A stretch of DNA of 56,373 nucleotides, from contig CAZBKQ010000012.1 of NCBI GenBank assembly GCA_964492555.1, positions 1 to 56,373 on the forward strand, written 5' to 3'. Shown here piece after piece: positions 41,596-49,234 of this stretch. The notes under the pieces were generated by a model. That model had not been told where the DNA came from. It was given only the letters and a program-made list of their open reading frames with translations, and ran no database searches. The stretch comes from GCA-2709075 sp964492555 (GTDB lineage Bacteria; Pseudomonadota; Alphaproteobacteria; MPNO01; UBA2964). The position numbers and the translations under genes were made by a program. Each line of letters opens with the position of its first letter. Position 1 is the first letter of the stretch.

Positions 41596-42779
41596 CAGCC
41601 GGCGGCGTCCTTCTTGCGGTCGCCGGTGACGCGGGTCCAGTCATCGAAATCCCCGGGCTTCCAGTCGGTCCGCCTGACATCGTCCAGTTCCGGCATTTCA
41701 TGGGGCGCGACCGCATGCGGCCGGACAATCTCCATGAATTGTTCTTCATCAATGCCGAGGTAATCGAGGAACAGATCGAGTGCCGCCGGGCGTCTGCCGT
41801 CATATTCTTCCGTCAGCTGCTTGCCTTCCTCGCGGGTCATGCGTTTGTTGCGGATGTCGATTGAGGTCAGATGCGCCGTCCGTCCGAAGCCGCGCTTGAG
41901 ATACTTGATGTAATCGCGCACCCCCTGCATGAAGCATTCGATCTTTTCATAGTCATATTGCGGCGGAACGCCCTCGACCTCATCGCCGCGCCAGCCGAGC
42001 TCCTCCTTGATGATCTCGACCTGCTTTTTCACATCCCACGGGATGTAACTGCCCAGCAGAACCGATCGGACCTTGCGTTTCCGAAGCTCCTTCGCCGGCG
42101 GGTAGGTATAGGGTTTGAGATCGCGTGGCGTGACTTCGTAATCCGAAATCGAGTGATCCAGCATGCCGTGAATGTCTTCCGCGTTGATGCCGAGATTGAC
42201 GAAGGCGTTAAAGCGGCGCTCATCGACCTCTTCTTCCTCGTCATAGGAATAAAAGCTCGCATATTCAGCGGTCGGTTCGCCCCAGATAACCAGCGGCACG
42301 TTTTGCCAGATCGACACCCACATGGGATAGGCAAAGATGCCGGTATGGCAGTGCCAGCAGAAATCGCCCCGGCGGCGCAGCGATTCGAACATCAGCTTGC
42401 GCACGACCTGCCAGTTGGGGGTGAAGTTCTGCACATCGACGCCCAGCGTCCGGAAGGTGCGGATATTGTTGTCGATCACCGTGCTGCGCATGAAACCGTG
42501 ATCGAACCGCACGACCAGCGGCTTAAGCTTTTTCTGGGTGACCAGATACCACAGCGTAAAGGTCGAATCCTTGCCGCCCGAAAACGGCACGATGCAGTCA
42601 TAATCGTACTTGCCGCGCACCTGATCCAGCACCCGGTCGAAATCCTTTGCGCGTTCGTCCCAATCGATGTTGGTGTGCTTGTATTCGATCTGGCGGCAGA
42701 CGGAACAGACGCCGTTATCATCGAAAGAGAGCGACTCCGCCGTTTCCGGCATGACACAGCTTGTGCAGGTATTCAGCAT
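41595..42779 (-). CDS. N-acetyl sugar amidotransferase (PseA/WbpG family), module C
   Basis: A 394-residue ATP-dependent amidotransferase. Cysteines C5, C8, C25 and C28 form the N-terminal metal site and the PP-loop SGGKDS is at about 67-72. YLKRGFGRTAHLTSIDIRNK and MTREEGKQLTEEYDG are the C-terminal family motifs. It follows PseC and PseB and leads its own HisH and HisF, so it probably makes the acetamidino form of pseudaminic acid, as PseA does in Campylobacter. A CAGGA sequence precedes its ATG at 42779. Confidence 0.93.
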   Translation of the reverse strand: MLNTCTSCVMPETAESLSFDDNGVCSVCRQIEYKHTNIDWDERAKDFDRVLDQVRGKYDYDCIVPFSGGKDSTFTLWYLVTQKKLKPLVVRFDHGFMRSTVIDNNIRTFRTLGVDVQNFTPNWQVVRKLMFESLRRRGDFCWHCHTGIFAYPMWVSIWQNVPLVIWGEPTAEYASFYSYDEEEEVDERRFNAFVNLGINAEDIHGMLDHSISDYEVTPRDLKPYTYPPAKELRKRKVRSVLLGSYIPWDVKKQVEIIKEELGWRGDEVEGVPPQYDYEKIECFMQGVRDYIKYLKRGFGRTAHLTSIDIRNKRMTREEGKQLTEEYDGRRPAALDLFLDYLGIDEEQFMEIVRPHAVAPHEMPELDDVRRTDWKPGDFDDWTRVTGDRKKDAAG

Positions 42780-42794
42780 GGGGATTCCTGAAGG

Positions 42795-44006
42795 TTAAAG
42801 GGAAAGGTTCAGCGCCGCCGCAAGCGCGTCCGTGACCCGGGTGACATCGGCATCTTTCATCGCGGGGTGGAGCGGCAGCGAGAGGGTTCTCTCGTACCAG
42901 GCCTGAGCGCCCGGATAGTCCCCGGGTCCGTACAGATTGCGGTAATAGGGCTGATCGGGCACCGGCACGTAATGGACCTGGGTGCCAATTCCGGCGGTGC
43001 GCATCCGCCGCATGACATCGGCGCGGCTCACACCGGCCTCCTCGAAATCGATCAGCACGGGGCATAGATGCCAGGCCGGATCGCAATCCGGTATTCTTGT
43101 AATGGGCCGGACGGTGGGTGCCAGGGGCATGAGGGCGTTTGTGTAGCGGGCCATCAACGCCGACCGCCTTGCCTTGAAACCGGGCAGTTTTTTCAACTGG
43201 CTGCGGCCCAGCGCGCATTGAATATCGGTGATCCGGTAATTGAAACCCAGCTGCGCGGTTTCGTAATACCAGGGGTGGCGACCGTCGATTGCCTCTTCCC
43301 GTCTGCCGGAATCGGACCAGTTTTCCGGGTCGAGTGACATCGCGTGATGCCGCAGCCGCCGCATCTTTTCCGCCATTCCGGCGTCGTTCGTGGTGACCGC
43401 ACCGCCCTCGCCGCTGGTCATGGTCTTGACCGGGTGAAAGGAAAAAACCGCCATATCCGAATGGCGGTTATCGCCGATGCGGCAATCGGGATCGGCGGGC
43501 ACGCCCGTCGTACCGATGGCGTGTGCCGCATCCTCAATCACGGCCGCGCCGTATTTGCGCGCGATTTCCGAAATGCCGGTCATGTCGCAACTTTGTCCCG
43601 CCAGATGGACCGGCAACACCGCCTTGATTTCCTTGCCCGCGATCGCCGTTTCCAACGTTTCCGACGTCATCAGACCGCTATCGGGATCGACATCGGTAAA
43701 CACCACGTCCGCGCTGCAATAGCGCGCGCAATTTGCGGTTGCGACAAAGGTAATCGCCGGAACGGCGACCGCGTCGCCGGGGCCAAGTTCCAATGCCGCG
43801 GTGGCCAGATGCAGCCCCGCCGTTCCGCTGGAACAGACCACGGCTTCCGCCGCGCCGGTGGCTGCGGCCAGTTCGGACTCAAACGCCCCGACTTCCGGTC
43901 CGGTGGTCAGGAAATCGCTTTCCAACGCGCGGCGCACGGCGGCGATATCGTCCGCGTCGAGGGACTGGCGGCCGTAGGGCAGAAAGGAATCCGCCGTGTC
44001 AGCCAT
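42795..44006 (-). CDS. pseC: UDP-4-amino-4,6-dideoxy-sugar transaminase (PseC)
   Basis: A 403-residue DegT-fold aminotransferase. LPYGRQSLDADDIAAV at the N-terminus, VCSSGTAGLHLATAAL, VIEDAAHAIGTTG and FSFHPVKTMTSGEGGAVTTN, with the catalytic lysine, are typical of PseC. It aminates C4 of the UDP-4-keto-6-deoxy sugar produced by PseB, encoded just upstream (the genes overlap by 8 bases). The order PseI-PseB-PseC in transcription supports pseudaminic acid synthesis. Confidence 0.93.
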   Translation of the reverse strand: MADTADSFLPYGRQSLDADDIAAVRRALESDFLTTGPEVGAFESELAAATGAAEAVVCSSGTAGLHLATAALELGPGDAVAVPAITFVATANCARYCSADVVFTDVDPDSGLMTSETLETAIAGKEIKAVLPVHLAGQSCDMTGISEIARKYGAAVIEDAAHAIGTTGVPADPDCRIGDNRHSDMAVFSFHPVKTMTSGEGGAVTTNDAGMAEKMRRLRHHAMSLDPENWSDSGRREEAIDGRHPWYYETAQLGFNYRITDIQCALGRSQLKKLPGFKARRSALMARYTNALMPLAPTVRPITRIPDCDPAWHLCPVLIDFEEAGVSRADVMRRMRTAGIGTQVHYVPVPDQPYYRNLYGPGDYPGAQAWYERTLSLPLHPAMKDADVTRVTDALAAALNLSL

Positions 44007-45060
44007 CGGAGACCGCGCCCAGCAACATGTCGATGGCCTCGTTCTTCAGCCATTCGTGGTTGGTGTTGCTGGCATACTGAAATTCTTCGCTGACCGGCGG
44101 CAGGTCGTCCCAGGCCGCTGCCGTGACCATATTGTCGACCGGGCGCGGGCGGATGATATAGCGGTCATCCAACTCCACCGTGTCGCGCGAATCGTCCGAG
44201 GTGATCATCACCTCATGAATTTTCTCGCCGGGCCGGATGCCGATAATCTTGTGTCCGGCGGCGGGCGCCATATGGCTTGCCAGATCGACGATGCGGACGC
44301 TGGGGATCTTGGGCACGAAAATCTCCCCGCCGACGGACATGGAAAGCGAAGACAGAACAAAGTTGACCCCTTGCGGCAGGGTGATCCAGAACCGGGTCAT
44401 CCGCTCATCGGTGATCGGCAATTCCGCGGCGCCGTCGGCGATCAACTTGCGGAAATAGGGAACGATGCTGCCGCGCGATCCCGCGACATTACCGTAACGC
44501 ACCACGGCAAAGCGCGTGCCCAGCGTGCCGCTGAGATTATTCGCCGCGACGAAAATCTTGTCGGAGGCGAGCTTGCTGGCGCCGTATAGATTGACCGGGT
44601 TGGCGGCCTTGTCGGTCGAGAGCGCGATGACTTTCTTCACGCCGGTGCGGAGCGCCGCCTGCACCACGTTTTCCGCGCCATAGACATTGGTGTTGATGCA
44701 TTCGAACGGGTTGTATTCCGCCGCCGGGACGTGTTTCAGCGCGGCGGCGTGGATGACGTAATCAACCTCCCGCATGGCGAGTTCCAGCCGATCGCGATCA
44801 CGCACATCGCCGATGAAAAAGCGCATGCAGTCATGTTGCTCGACCGGGAAACGCAGCTGCATTTCATACTGTTTCATTTCGTCCCGCGAAAAAACGATCA
44901 GTTTGCGCAGGCTAAAGCGCGCCAGCAGTGTCTTGACGATTTCCTGCCCGAAAGATCCGGTACCGCCGGTCACCAGAACGCTCGCGCCCTCAAGGTCTGG
45001 CTCGGGGTCTGTAAAGCTGCGGAGCGTTTCAACAAAAGACGCGTTTGCGGGAATATCCAT
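43999..45060 (-). CDS. pseB: UDP-GlcNAc 4,6-dehydratase (inverting), PseB
   Basis: About 353 residues from the ATG at 45060; an upstream ATG at 45093 would overlap PseI by 19 bases. The SDR core has SVLVTGGTGSFGQEIVKTLL, IVFSRDEMKQYEMQ and GDVRDRDRLELAMREVDYV, all highly characteristic of PseB/FlaA1-type dehydratases, then ALSTDKAANPVNLYGASKLASD with the active-site residues. It performs 4,6-dehydration with C5 inversion of UDP-GlcNAc, the first step toward pseudaminic acid. The N-terminal extension of about 30 residues before the Rossmann fold is longer than usual. Confidence 0.94.
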   Translation of the reverse strand: MDIPANASFVETLRSFTDPEPDLEGASVLVTGGTGSFGQEIVKTLLARFSLRKLIVFSRDEMKQYEMQLRFPVEQHDCMRFFIGDVRDRDRLELAMREVDYVIHAAALKHVPAAEYNPFECINTNVYGAENVVQAALRTGVKKVIALSTDKAANPVNLYGASKLASDKIFVAANNLSGTLGTRFAVVRYGNVAGSRGSIVPYFRKLIADGAAELPITDERMTRFWITLPQGVNFVLSSLSMSVGGEIFVPKIPSVRIVDLASHMAPAAGHKIIGIRPGEKIHEVMITSDDSRDTVELDDRYIIRPRPVDNMVTAAAWDDLPPVSEEFQYASNTNHEWLKNEAIDMLLGAVSDG

Positions 45061-45074
45061 ATCGGCCTTGTTTC

Positions 45075-46124
45075 TTATTTGATGAGGTTCCAATCCAGGG
45101 GCATGCCCCGGCTGATGTCTTGTGCGGCCACGCGCCCGATGATTTCGGGCAAATGTTTGGGCGGCAGCCCGTAGCCGGGGCGGATCGACCGTACATTGGC
45201 CGTGGAAAATTGTTCTCCCGCCGCGATATCCGCGACCGCATAAAGTGAACGCCGGAAGACCAGGCTGCCCTCTTCGCTCGGCACCGGGCCGAACCAGGGT
45301 TTGCCGGCGGCGGCGCGCGCGGTCCGGCAGCCATCGACCAGCACGGCGAGTTCCTCCGGTTCCAGGGAAAAGGCGGCGTCCGGCCCGCCATCTTCGCGCC
45401 GCAGCGTGACGTGCTTTTCAATGATCGTCGCGCCCAGCGCGCAGGCGGCGATGGCGACGGCGGTTCCGGGCGTGTGATCCGAAAGTCCCGCAGGGACATC
45501 CCAGCGCGCGGCGATTTCCGCGATGGACGCCAGATTGCTGTCGTCCGGTGGCGCGGGATAGCCGCTGACGCAATGCAGCAGGGCGATCCCCCGGGCGCCG
45601 GCATCTCTCGCCGCCGTAACCGCCTCGCCGATCTCATCCGCATTGGCGAGCCCGGTGGAAATGATCATTGGTTTGCCGGTCGCCGCGACGCGCTCGATCA
45701 GCGGCAGATCGATCATCTCGAACGACGCGATCTTGTACGCCGGGGCGCCCAGTTCTTCGAGAAGTTCCACCGCGGTGGTGTCGAACGGGCTTGAAAAAAC
45801 GGTGATGCCGATTTCTCTGGCCTTGTCGAAGAGTGGCTCATGCCAGTCCCAGGGCGTGTGCGCTTCTTCGTAAAGTTCATACAGGGTGCGCCCGTCCCAC
45901 AAACCACCCTCGATTTTGAAATCCGGCCCGTCATGATCGATGGTGAGCGTATCGGCAGTGTAGGTTTGCAGCTTGACCGCATCGGCGCCCGCCTGTTTCG
46001 CGGCTTCCATGATGGCGACGGCGCGTCCGATATCGCCGTTATGATTGCCTGACATTTCCGCGATGATATAGGGCGGCTGGTCCGGCCCGATCCCGCGGCC
46101 GTCTATGGAGATTGTGTCCACCAT
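45075..46124 (-). CDS. pseI: Pseudaminic acid synthase (PseI)
   Basis: About 349 residues from the ATG at 46124, the usual PseI length. It carries YIIAEMSGNHNGDIGRAV, the PseI form of the first motif (AEMSGNHN rather than AEAGVNHN), DAVKLQTYTADTLT, YKIASFEMIDLPLI, GLSDHTPGTAVAIAACALG and IIEKHVTLRREDGGPDAAFS, and a SAF domain at the end. It condenses PEP with 6-deoxy-AltdiNAc. It starts 4 bases after the ABC flippase stop and is the second gene of the long operon. Confidence 0.94.
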   Translation of the reverse strand: MVDTISIDGRGIGPDQPPYIIAEMSGNHNGDIGRAVAIMEAAKQAGADAVKLQTYTADTLTIDHDGPDFKIEGGLWDGRTLYELYEEAHTPWDWHEPLFDKAREIGITVFSSPFDTTAVELLEELGAPAYKIASFEMIDLPLIERVAATGKPMIISTGLANADEIGEAVTAARDAGARGIALLHCVSGYPAPPDDSNLASIAEIAARWDVPAGLSDHTPGTAVAIAACALGATIIEKHVTLRREDGGPDAAFSLEPEELAVLVDGCRTARAAAGKPWFGPVPSEEGSLVFRRSLYAVADIAAGEQFSTANVRSIRPGYGLPPKHLPEIIGRVAAQDISRGMPLDWNLIK

Positions 46125-46128
46125 GGTC

Positions 46129-47904
46129 TCAGGCCCGCGCCATTTCCTGGAAGGTCCGGTTGCCTTGCAGCAATTCGTCGTAGGTTCCACTGGCGGCGAT
46201 GCGGCCATCTTCCATCAGGTGGATGCGGTCACAATCTCGCACGGTGGTCAGCCGGTGGGCGATGACAAACAGTGTCACCTCTTGTCCCAGCGCGGCGATG
46301 GCATCGCTGATTACCGATTCCGTTCGCCCGTCAAGCGCGCTGGTCGCTTCGTCCAGCACCAGAAGGTCGGGCTTGTGATAGAGGGCGCGGGCGATACCGA
46401 TACGTTGGCGTTCGCCGCCGCTCAGCCGCACGCCGCGCTCGCCGACCATCGTGTCGTACCCGTCGGACAGGTTGGTTTCGACAAACCGTTCGAGGCTCGC
46501 CAGACGAATCGCGCGGCGGACCGCCGCCTCATCGATTTTGGCGTCCGGCACGCCAAAGGCGACATTGCGGCGGATTGTGTCGTCGGTCAGAAATATCTGC
46601 TGCGGCACATAGCCGATCCGGTCCTGCCAGCTCCGCAAGTTCGAGTCATCCAGCGGAATCCCGTCGATGAGGAGGCCGCCGCCGCCGGGCCGCAAGACAC
46701 CCAGCAGGATATCGATCAGGGTGCTTTTTCCCGCTCCCGTCGGGCCGACGAAGCCGGCGCTGCCGTTCTTCGGGATGATCAATGAAATATCCCGCAAGGC
46801 ACCGCCGCCGGCCCCATAGCTGAAATTGAGGTGCCGGAATTCAATGTCGCGATTGAAGGCTGGTTCTTTGTCCACGGGCTGGTGTTGCCGCCTGTTTTCG
46901 ATGCGCCGCAAATCCTCTTTCAGCGACTCGAGGAACGGGCGGCTCAACCGGATGTCATTGGCGCCCTGCACGATCGATTTGACCGCGGGCAGGATACGAT
47001 ACCCGGCGATCGCATACAGCGTCGCCGTCGATACCACCGCGGCGGCATCGCCCGACCGCGCCAGGGTGAACAGGATAACCCCCAGCAATGCCGCCACGGC
47101 GATCGATTCAAGGGTGAAGTGAGGCAGTTGCGAAAGCACCTTGTGTTGCAGCAGCGTCGACCGGTGTTGCCGGACCGCGTCGCGGAACCGGTCGGAGAAA
47201 AAATCCTCCCGTCCCAGGACGCGGGCTTCCTTGAGCCCGCCGAGCGCTTCCGAAACCGACATGAAACGAGCCGAATCCGCCTTGAGCAAAATTTCGCCCA
47301 ACCGGTGAAGCCGCTTGCGCAGCGCGATAAAAATCAAGGCGGATAGCGCGCCAAGCACTGCGAAAACCGAGACGGTCAATAGCGGGTCCACAGCCAGCAG
47401 CAACAGGATAACGGCGGTGCTGATCAGCAGCTTCGATGCGATCTCCACGATCGGCAGGATAATGCCTGTTGATACCCGCCAGACATCATTGATGATGCGC
47501 TTGGTCAGATCGGCGGAATTTTCGGTGACGAATTCGGCGTGCGGTTTGCGCATAAAGCGGCGCAGCAGGCGCACGCTGAGTCGCATGTTGCGGTCCAGCA
47601 CAAACCGTTCCTGGGCATAGACCGCCAGTGCCGCGATGGCGTTGCGCGTCAGCATCACGGCGAACAACCCGGCCCCGAGCCAGATCAGAAACTGATTGGC
47701 GTCTTTCGGCGCCAGAAATTCCTGCAACGAGACCAGCGGGGCATGGGCCGCGATCAGGCCGGGTTCCAGCACGATTTTCATGAACCAGAACACCGCGCCG
47801 ATCCCCATTACCTCAAAACCCGACATCAGCAGGATGACGCAAAGCAAAAAGATCGCGGCACGAAGATCGCGCGCGTCCAGTATCGATTTGAGATCGGAAA
47901 TCAC
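46129..47904 (-). CDS. ABC-type flippase (PglK/MsbA-like half transporter)
   Basis: A 591-residue fused permease-ATPase. The N-terminal 330 residues contain six likely membrane helices (for example IFLLCVILLMSGFEVMGIGA and LLISTAVILLLLAV). The ATPase half has Walker A GPTGAGKST, the signature LSGGERQRIGIARAL, Walker B LLVLDEATSALD and the switch IAHRLTTV. By analogy with PglK it would flip a lipid-linked glycan or oligosaccharide across the inner membrane, powering export without Wzx. It starts at a GTG overlapping a 7-codon upstream frame and no good ribosome binding site is seen. It is the first gene of the 48-kb operon. Confidence 0.9.
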   Translation of the reverse strand: MISDLKSILDARDLRAAIFLLCVILLMSGFEVMGIGAVFWFMKIVLEPGLIAAHAPLVSLQEFLAPKDANQFLIWLGAGLFAVMLTRNAIAALAVYAQERFVLDRNMRLSVRLLRRFMRKPHAEFVTENSADLTKRIINDVWRVSTGIILPIVEIASKLLISTAVILLLLAVDPLLTVSVFAVLGALSALIFIALRKRLHRLGEILLKADSARFMSVSEALGGLKEARVLGREDFFSDRFRDAVRQHRSTLLQHKVLSQLPHFTLESIAVAALLGVILFTLARSGDAAAVVSTATLYAIAGYRILPAVKSIVQGANDIRLSRPFLESLKEDLRRIENRRQHQPVDKEPAFNRDIEFRHLNFSYGAGGGALRDISLIIPKNGSAGFVGPTGAGKSTLIDILLGVLRPGGGGLLIDGIPLDDSNLRSWQDRIGYVPQQIFLTDDTIRRNVAFGVPDAKIDEAAVRRAIRLASLERFVETNLSDGYDTMVGERGVRLSGGERQRIGIARALYHKPDLLVLDEATSALDGRTESVISDAIAALGQEVTLFVIAHRLTTVRDCDRIHLMEDGRIAASGTYDELLQGNRTFQEMARA

Positions 47905-47924
47905 GGTTGGCCGGATTTTTCCAT
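47901..47924 (-). other. Possible 7-codon upstream ORF overlapping the ABC start
   Basis: An ATG at 47924 inside the ops-like element opens a frame encoding MEKSGQP and stops at 47901-47903, where the stop overlaps the GTG start of the ABC transporter (GTGA). This matches the coupling style used throughout the operon. Neither start has a clear ribosome binding site. It may be accidental. Confidence 0.35.
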
Positions 47925-47933
47925 GCTACCGCA
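47922..47933 (-). promoter_or_regulatory. ops-like element (RfaH recruitment site)
   Basis: On the minus strand this reads TGCGGTAGCATG. The core GCGGTAGC followed by N-T-G matches the E. coli ops element (GGCGGTAGCGTG) except at the first base and one variable position. It lies in the leader of the long operon, about 110 bases after the predicted transcription start and 18 bases before the ABC start, and four bases after a hairpin. The gene for an RfaH-type NusG paralogue lies about 1.3 kb upstream. Position and match together support the call. Confidence 0.7.
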
Positions 47934-47937
47934 GTCC

Positions 47938-47956
47938 GGGTGAAATCGTTTCACCC
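47938..47956 (-). other. Leader hairpin before the ops-like element
   Basis: An 8-bp perfect stem (GGGTGAAA / TTTCACCC) with a 3-base loop, ending four bases before the ops-like element in the direction of transcription. In RNA it would form just behind a polymerase entering ops, the position expected for a pause-stabilising hairpin. It is not followed by a T run, so it is not a normal terminator. Confidence 0.6.
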
Positions 47957-47981
47957 GACCACCGGATTCGAAGGCCGTTCA

Positions 47982-47996
47982 CGGTGCGCCGCACCG
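47982..47996. other. Short palindrome in operon leader
   Basis: CGGTGCG-C-CGCACCG, a 7+1+7 perfect inverted repeat inside the transcribed leader of the ABC transporter operon. GTTCA half-sites lie nearby at 47977-47981 and 48000-48004. It may be an RNA hairpin or an extra protein-binding site; too short to decide. Confidence 0.35.
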
Positions 47997-48012
47997 GCTG
48001 TTCAGCCCCTTT

Positions 48013-48027
48013 GTTCATCCCGTGAAC
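48013..48027. promoter_or_regulatory. Operator palindrome 1 (GTTC-N7-GAAC)
   Basis: GTTCATCCCGTGAAC, an inverted repeat with GTTCA/TGAAC arms. It lies just downstream of the predicted start of the long operon and its start is 22 bases from that of operator 2, about two helical turns. The same motif occurs twice before the regulator gene at 50405. Confidence 0.72.
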
Positions 48028-48034
48028 TTAAAGC

Positions 48035-48049
48035 GTTCACGTCACGAAC
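48035..48049. promoter_or_regulatory. Operator palindrome 2, overlapping the -10 region
   Basis: On the plus strand GTTCACGTCACGAAC. Read on the minus strand it joins the predicted -10 as TAGTGTTCGTGACGTGAAC, nearly identical to the regulator promoter (TAGTGTTCGCGCCGTGAAC). A protein bound here would block polymerase. Confidence 0.75.
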
Positions 48050-48077
48050 ACTATGACCGCCGCAGGCGGAAAGTCAA
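48048..48077 (-). promoter_or_regulatory. Predicted promoter of the 48-kb polysaccharide operon
   Basis: On the minus strand TTGACT (48077-48072) is followed after 18 bases by TAGTGT (48053-48048). The -35 overlaps the epimerase stop codon. Transcription would start near 48041, giving a leader of about 137 bases before the ABC transporter GTG. The promoter shares its -35 type, 18-base spacer and -10/operator fusion with the regulator promoter at 50433-50462. Confidence 0.65.
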
Positions 48078-49233
48078 GAATCACCGGCTTGCCGGAATTC
48101 CTTAAGTCCATATTCCTGCGACAGAATTTCGTCTATGCCGCCCGCCAGTCCGACGGCCGGATCAAAGCCCAGTTCGCTTGCCGCCGCCGATATATCGCCG
48201 CGCGAATGGAGGATGTCTCCGGGGCGCCAGGGCTGATAAGCGGGTTGGTCCCATATCGGGACCCTGCCATGGGCGCGCAGCCGGTCACATATGATCCGGC
48301 AAAGATCGTTCAGCGATGTCACGCCGCCGGTGCCAACGCTGTAAACCCCACGTGCTGGGCGGGTTTCACGGGCACCCAGCGCCGCGATTAGCGCACAGAC
48401 ATTGCCGACATAACAGAAATCGCGGGTCGCGCCGCCATCACCGAAGGCGACGGGCTGCGCGCCGTCAAGCAACAGGCTTATCCAGCGCGGTATGACGGCG
48501 GCATAGCCGCCTGACGGGTCCTGCCAGGGGCCGAAAATATTGAAAAACCTCAAACCGGTCAGAGAGATATCCGGAAAGCGGGCCTGCAGGGCAGACGCCT
48601 GGGTTTCGTCTTCAAGCTTCGATTCCGCATAGGGGCTGAGCGGCGTGGTCGCCGAGCGTTCATCCAGCGGCAAGTCGGGGTTATCGCCGTAGACCGCGCA
48701 GCTGGAGGCGTAAATGACCTTGCTTGCGCCCGCCCGCGCCGCCGCTTCCACGGTGTTTATGAAGCCGCCGACATTGATATCGCGGGTTTCTTCCGGATAT
48801 TCGATGGATTGCTGAACCGCCACCTGGGCGGCCAGATGGACGACCGCAACCGCACTGTCCGCTGCCCGGTCTATGGCGGATCTGTCGCGGATATCACCTT
48901 CTACGAATTCGAAGNNNNNNNNNNNNNNNNNNNNNNNNNNNNNNNNNNNNNNNNNNNNNNNNNNNNNNNNNNNNNNNNNNNNNNNNNNNNNNNNNNNNNN
49001 NNNNNNNNNNNNNNCGCTGCCCGGTCTATGGCGGATCTGTCGCGGATATCACCTTCTACGAATTCGAAGGAATCGGCTCCGGGGAGGGTTTCCAACCGGT
49101 CGATATTGGCTCTCTTTCCGGTTCGAAAATTGTCGAACCCGCGCACGCGGGCACCCGCGTTCAGCAAATGGGCGCACAGGTTGGAGCCGATAAAACCAGC
49201 GGCGCCGGTGATAAGCCAGGTGGCATCCGACAT
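48074..49233 (-). CDS. GalE-like UDP-hexose epimerase, split by a false assembly gap
   Basis: An extended SDR. The N-terminal part (49233 to 49015) has TWLITGAAGFIGSNLCAHLL and RVRGFDNFRTGKRANI; the C-terminal part has YASSCAVYGDNPDLPLDE and YAESKLEDETQ with the catalytic Tyr and Lys. A run of 100 N interrupts it, but the 55 bases on each side of the run are identical. Removing the N run and one copy leaves 1005 bases, one unbroken 334-residue frame (SFEFVEGDIRDRSAIDRAAD then SAVAVVHLAAQVAVQQS). The enzyme is of the WbpP/GalE type that epimerises C4 of UDP-hexoses. It ends at the operon promoter. Confidence 0.88.
48860..48914. repeat. 55-bp duplicated contig end, left copy
   Basis: Identical to 49015-49069 on the other side of the N run. 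The identity and the restored reading frame after collapsing show these are overlapping contig ends, not a biological repeat. Confidence 0.95.
48915..49014. other. Run of 100 N (scaffold gap)
   Basis: One hundred N placed between two contig ends that overlap by 55 bases. The real gap size is therefore negative and the run hides no sequence. Confidence 0.97.
49015..49069. repeat. 55-bp duplicated contig end, right copy
   Basis: Second copy of the sequence at 48860-48914; see that entry and the epimerase entry. Confidence 0.95.
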
Positions 49234-49234
49234 G

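Noticed and set aside
48860..49069. A biological direct repeat flanking an unknown insert
   Set aside because: Exact identity at contig ends around exactly 100 N, and a restored reading frame after collapsing, point to an assembly overlap.
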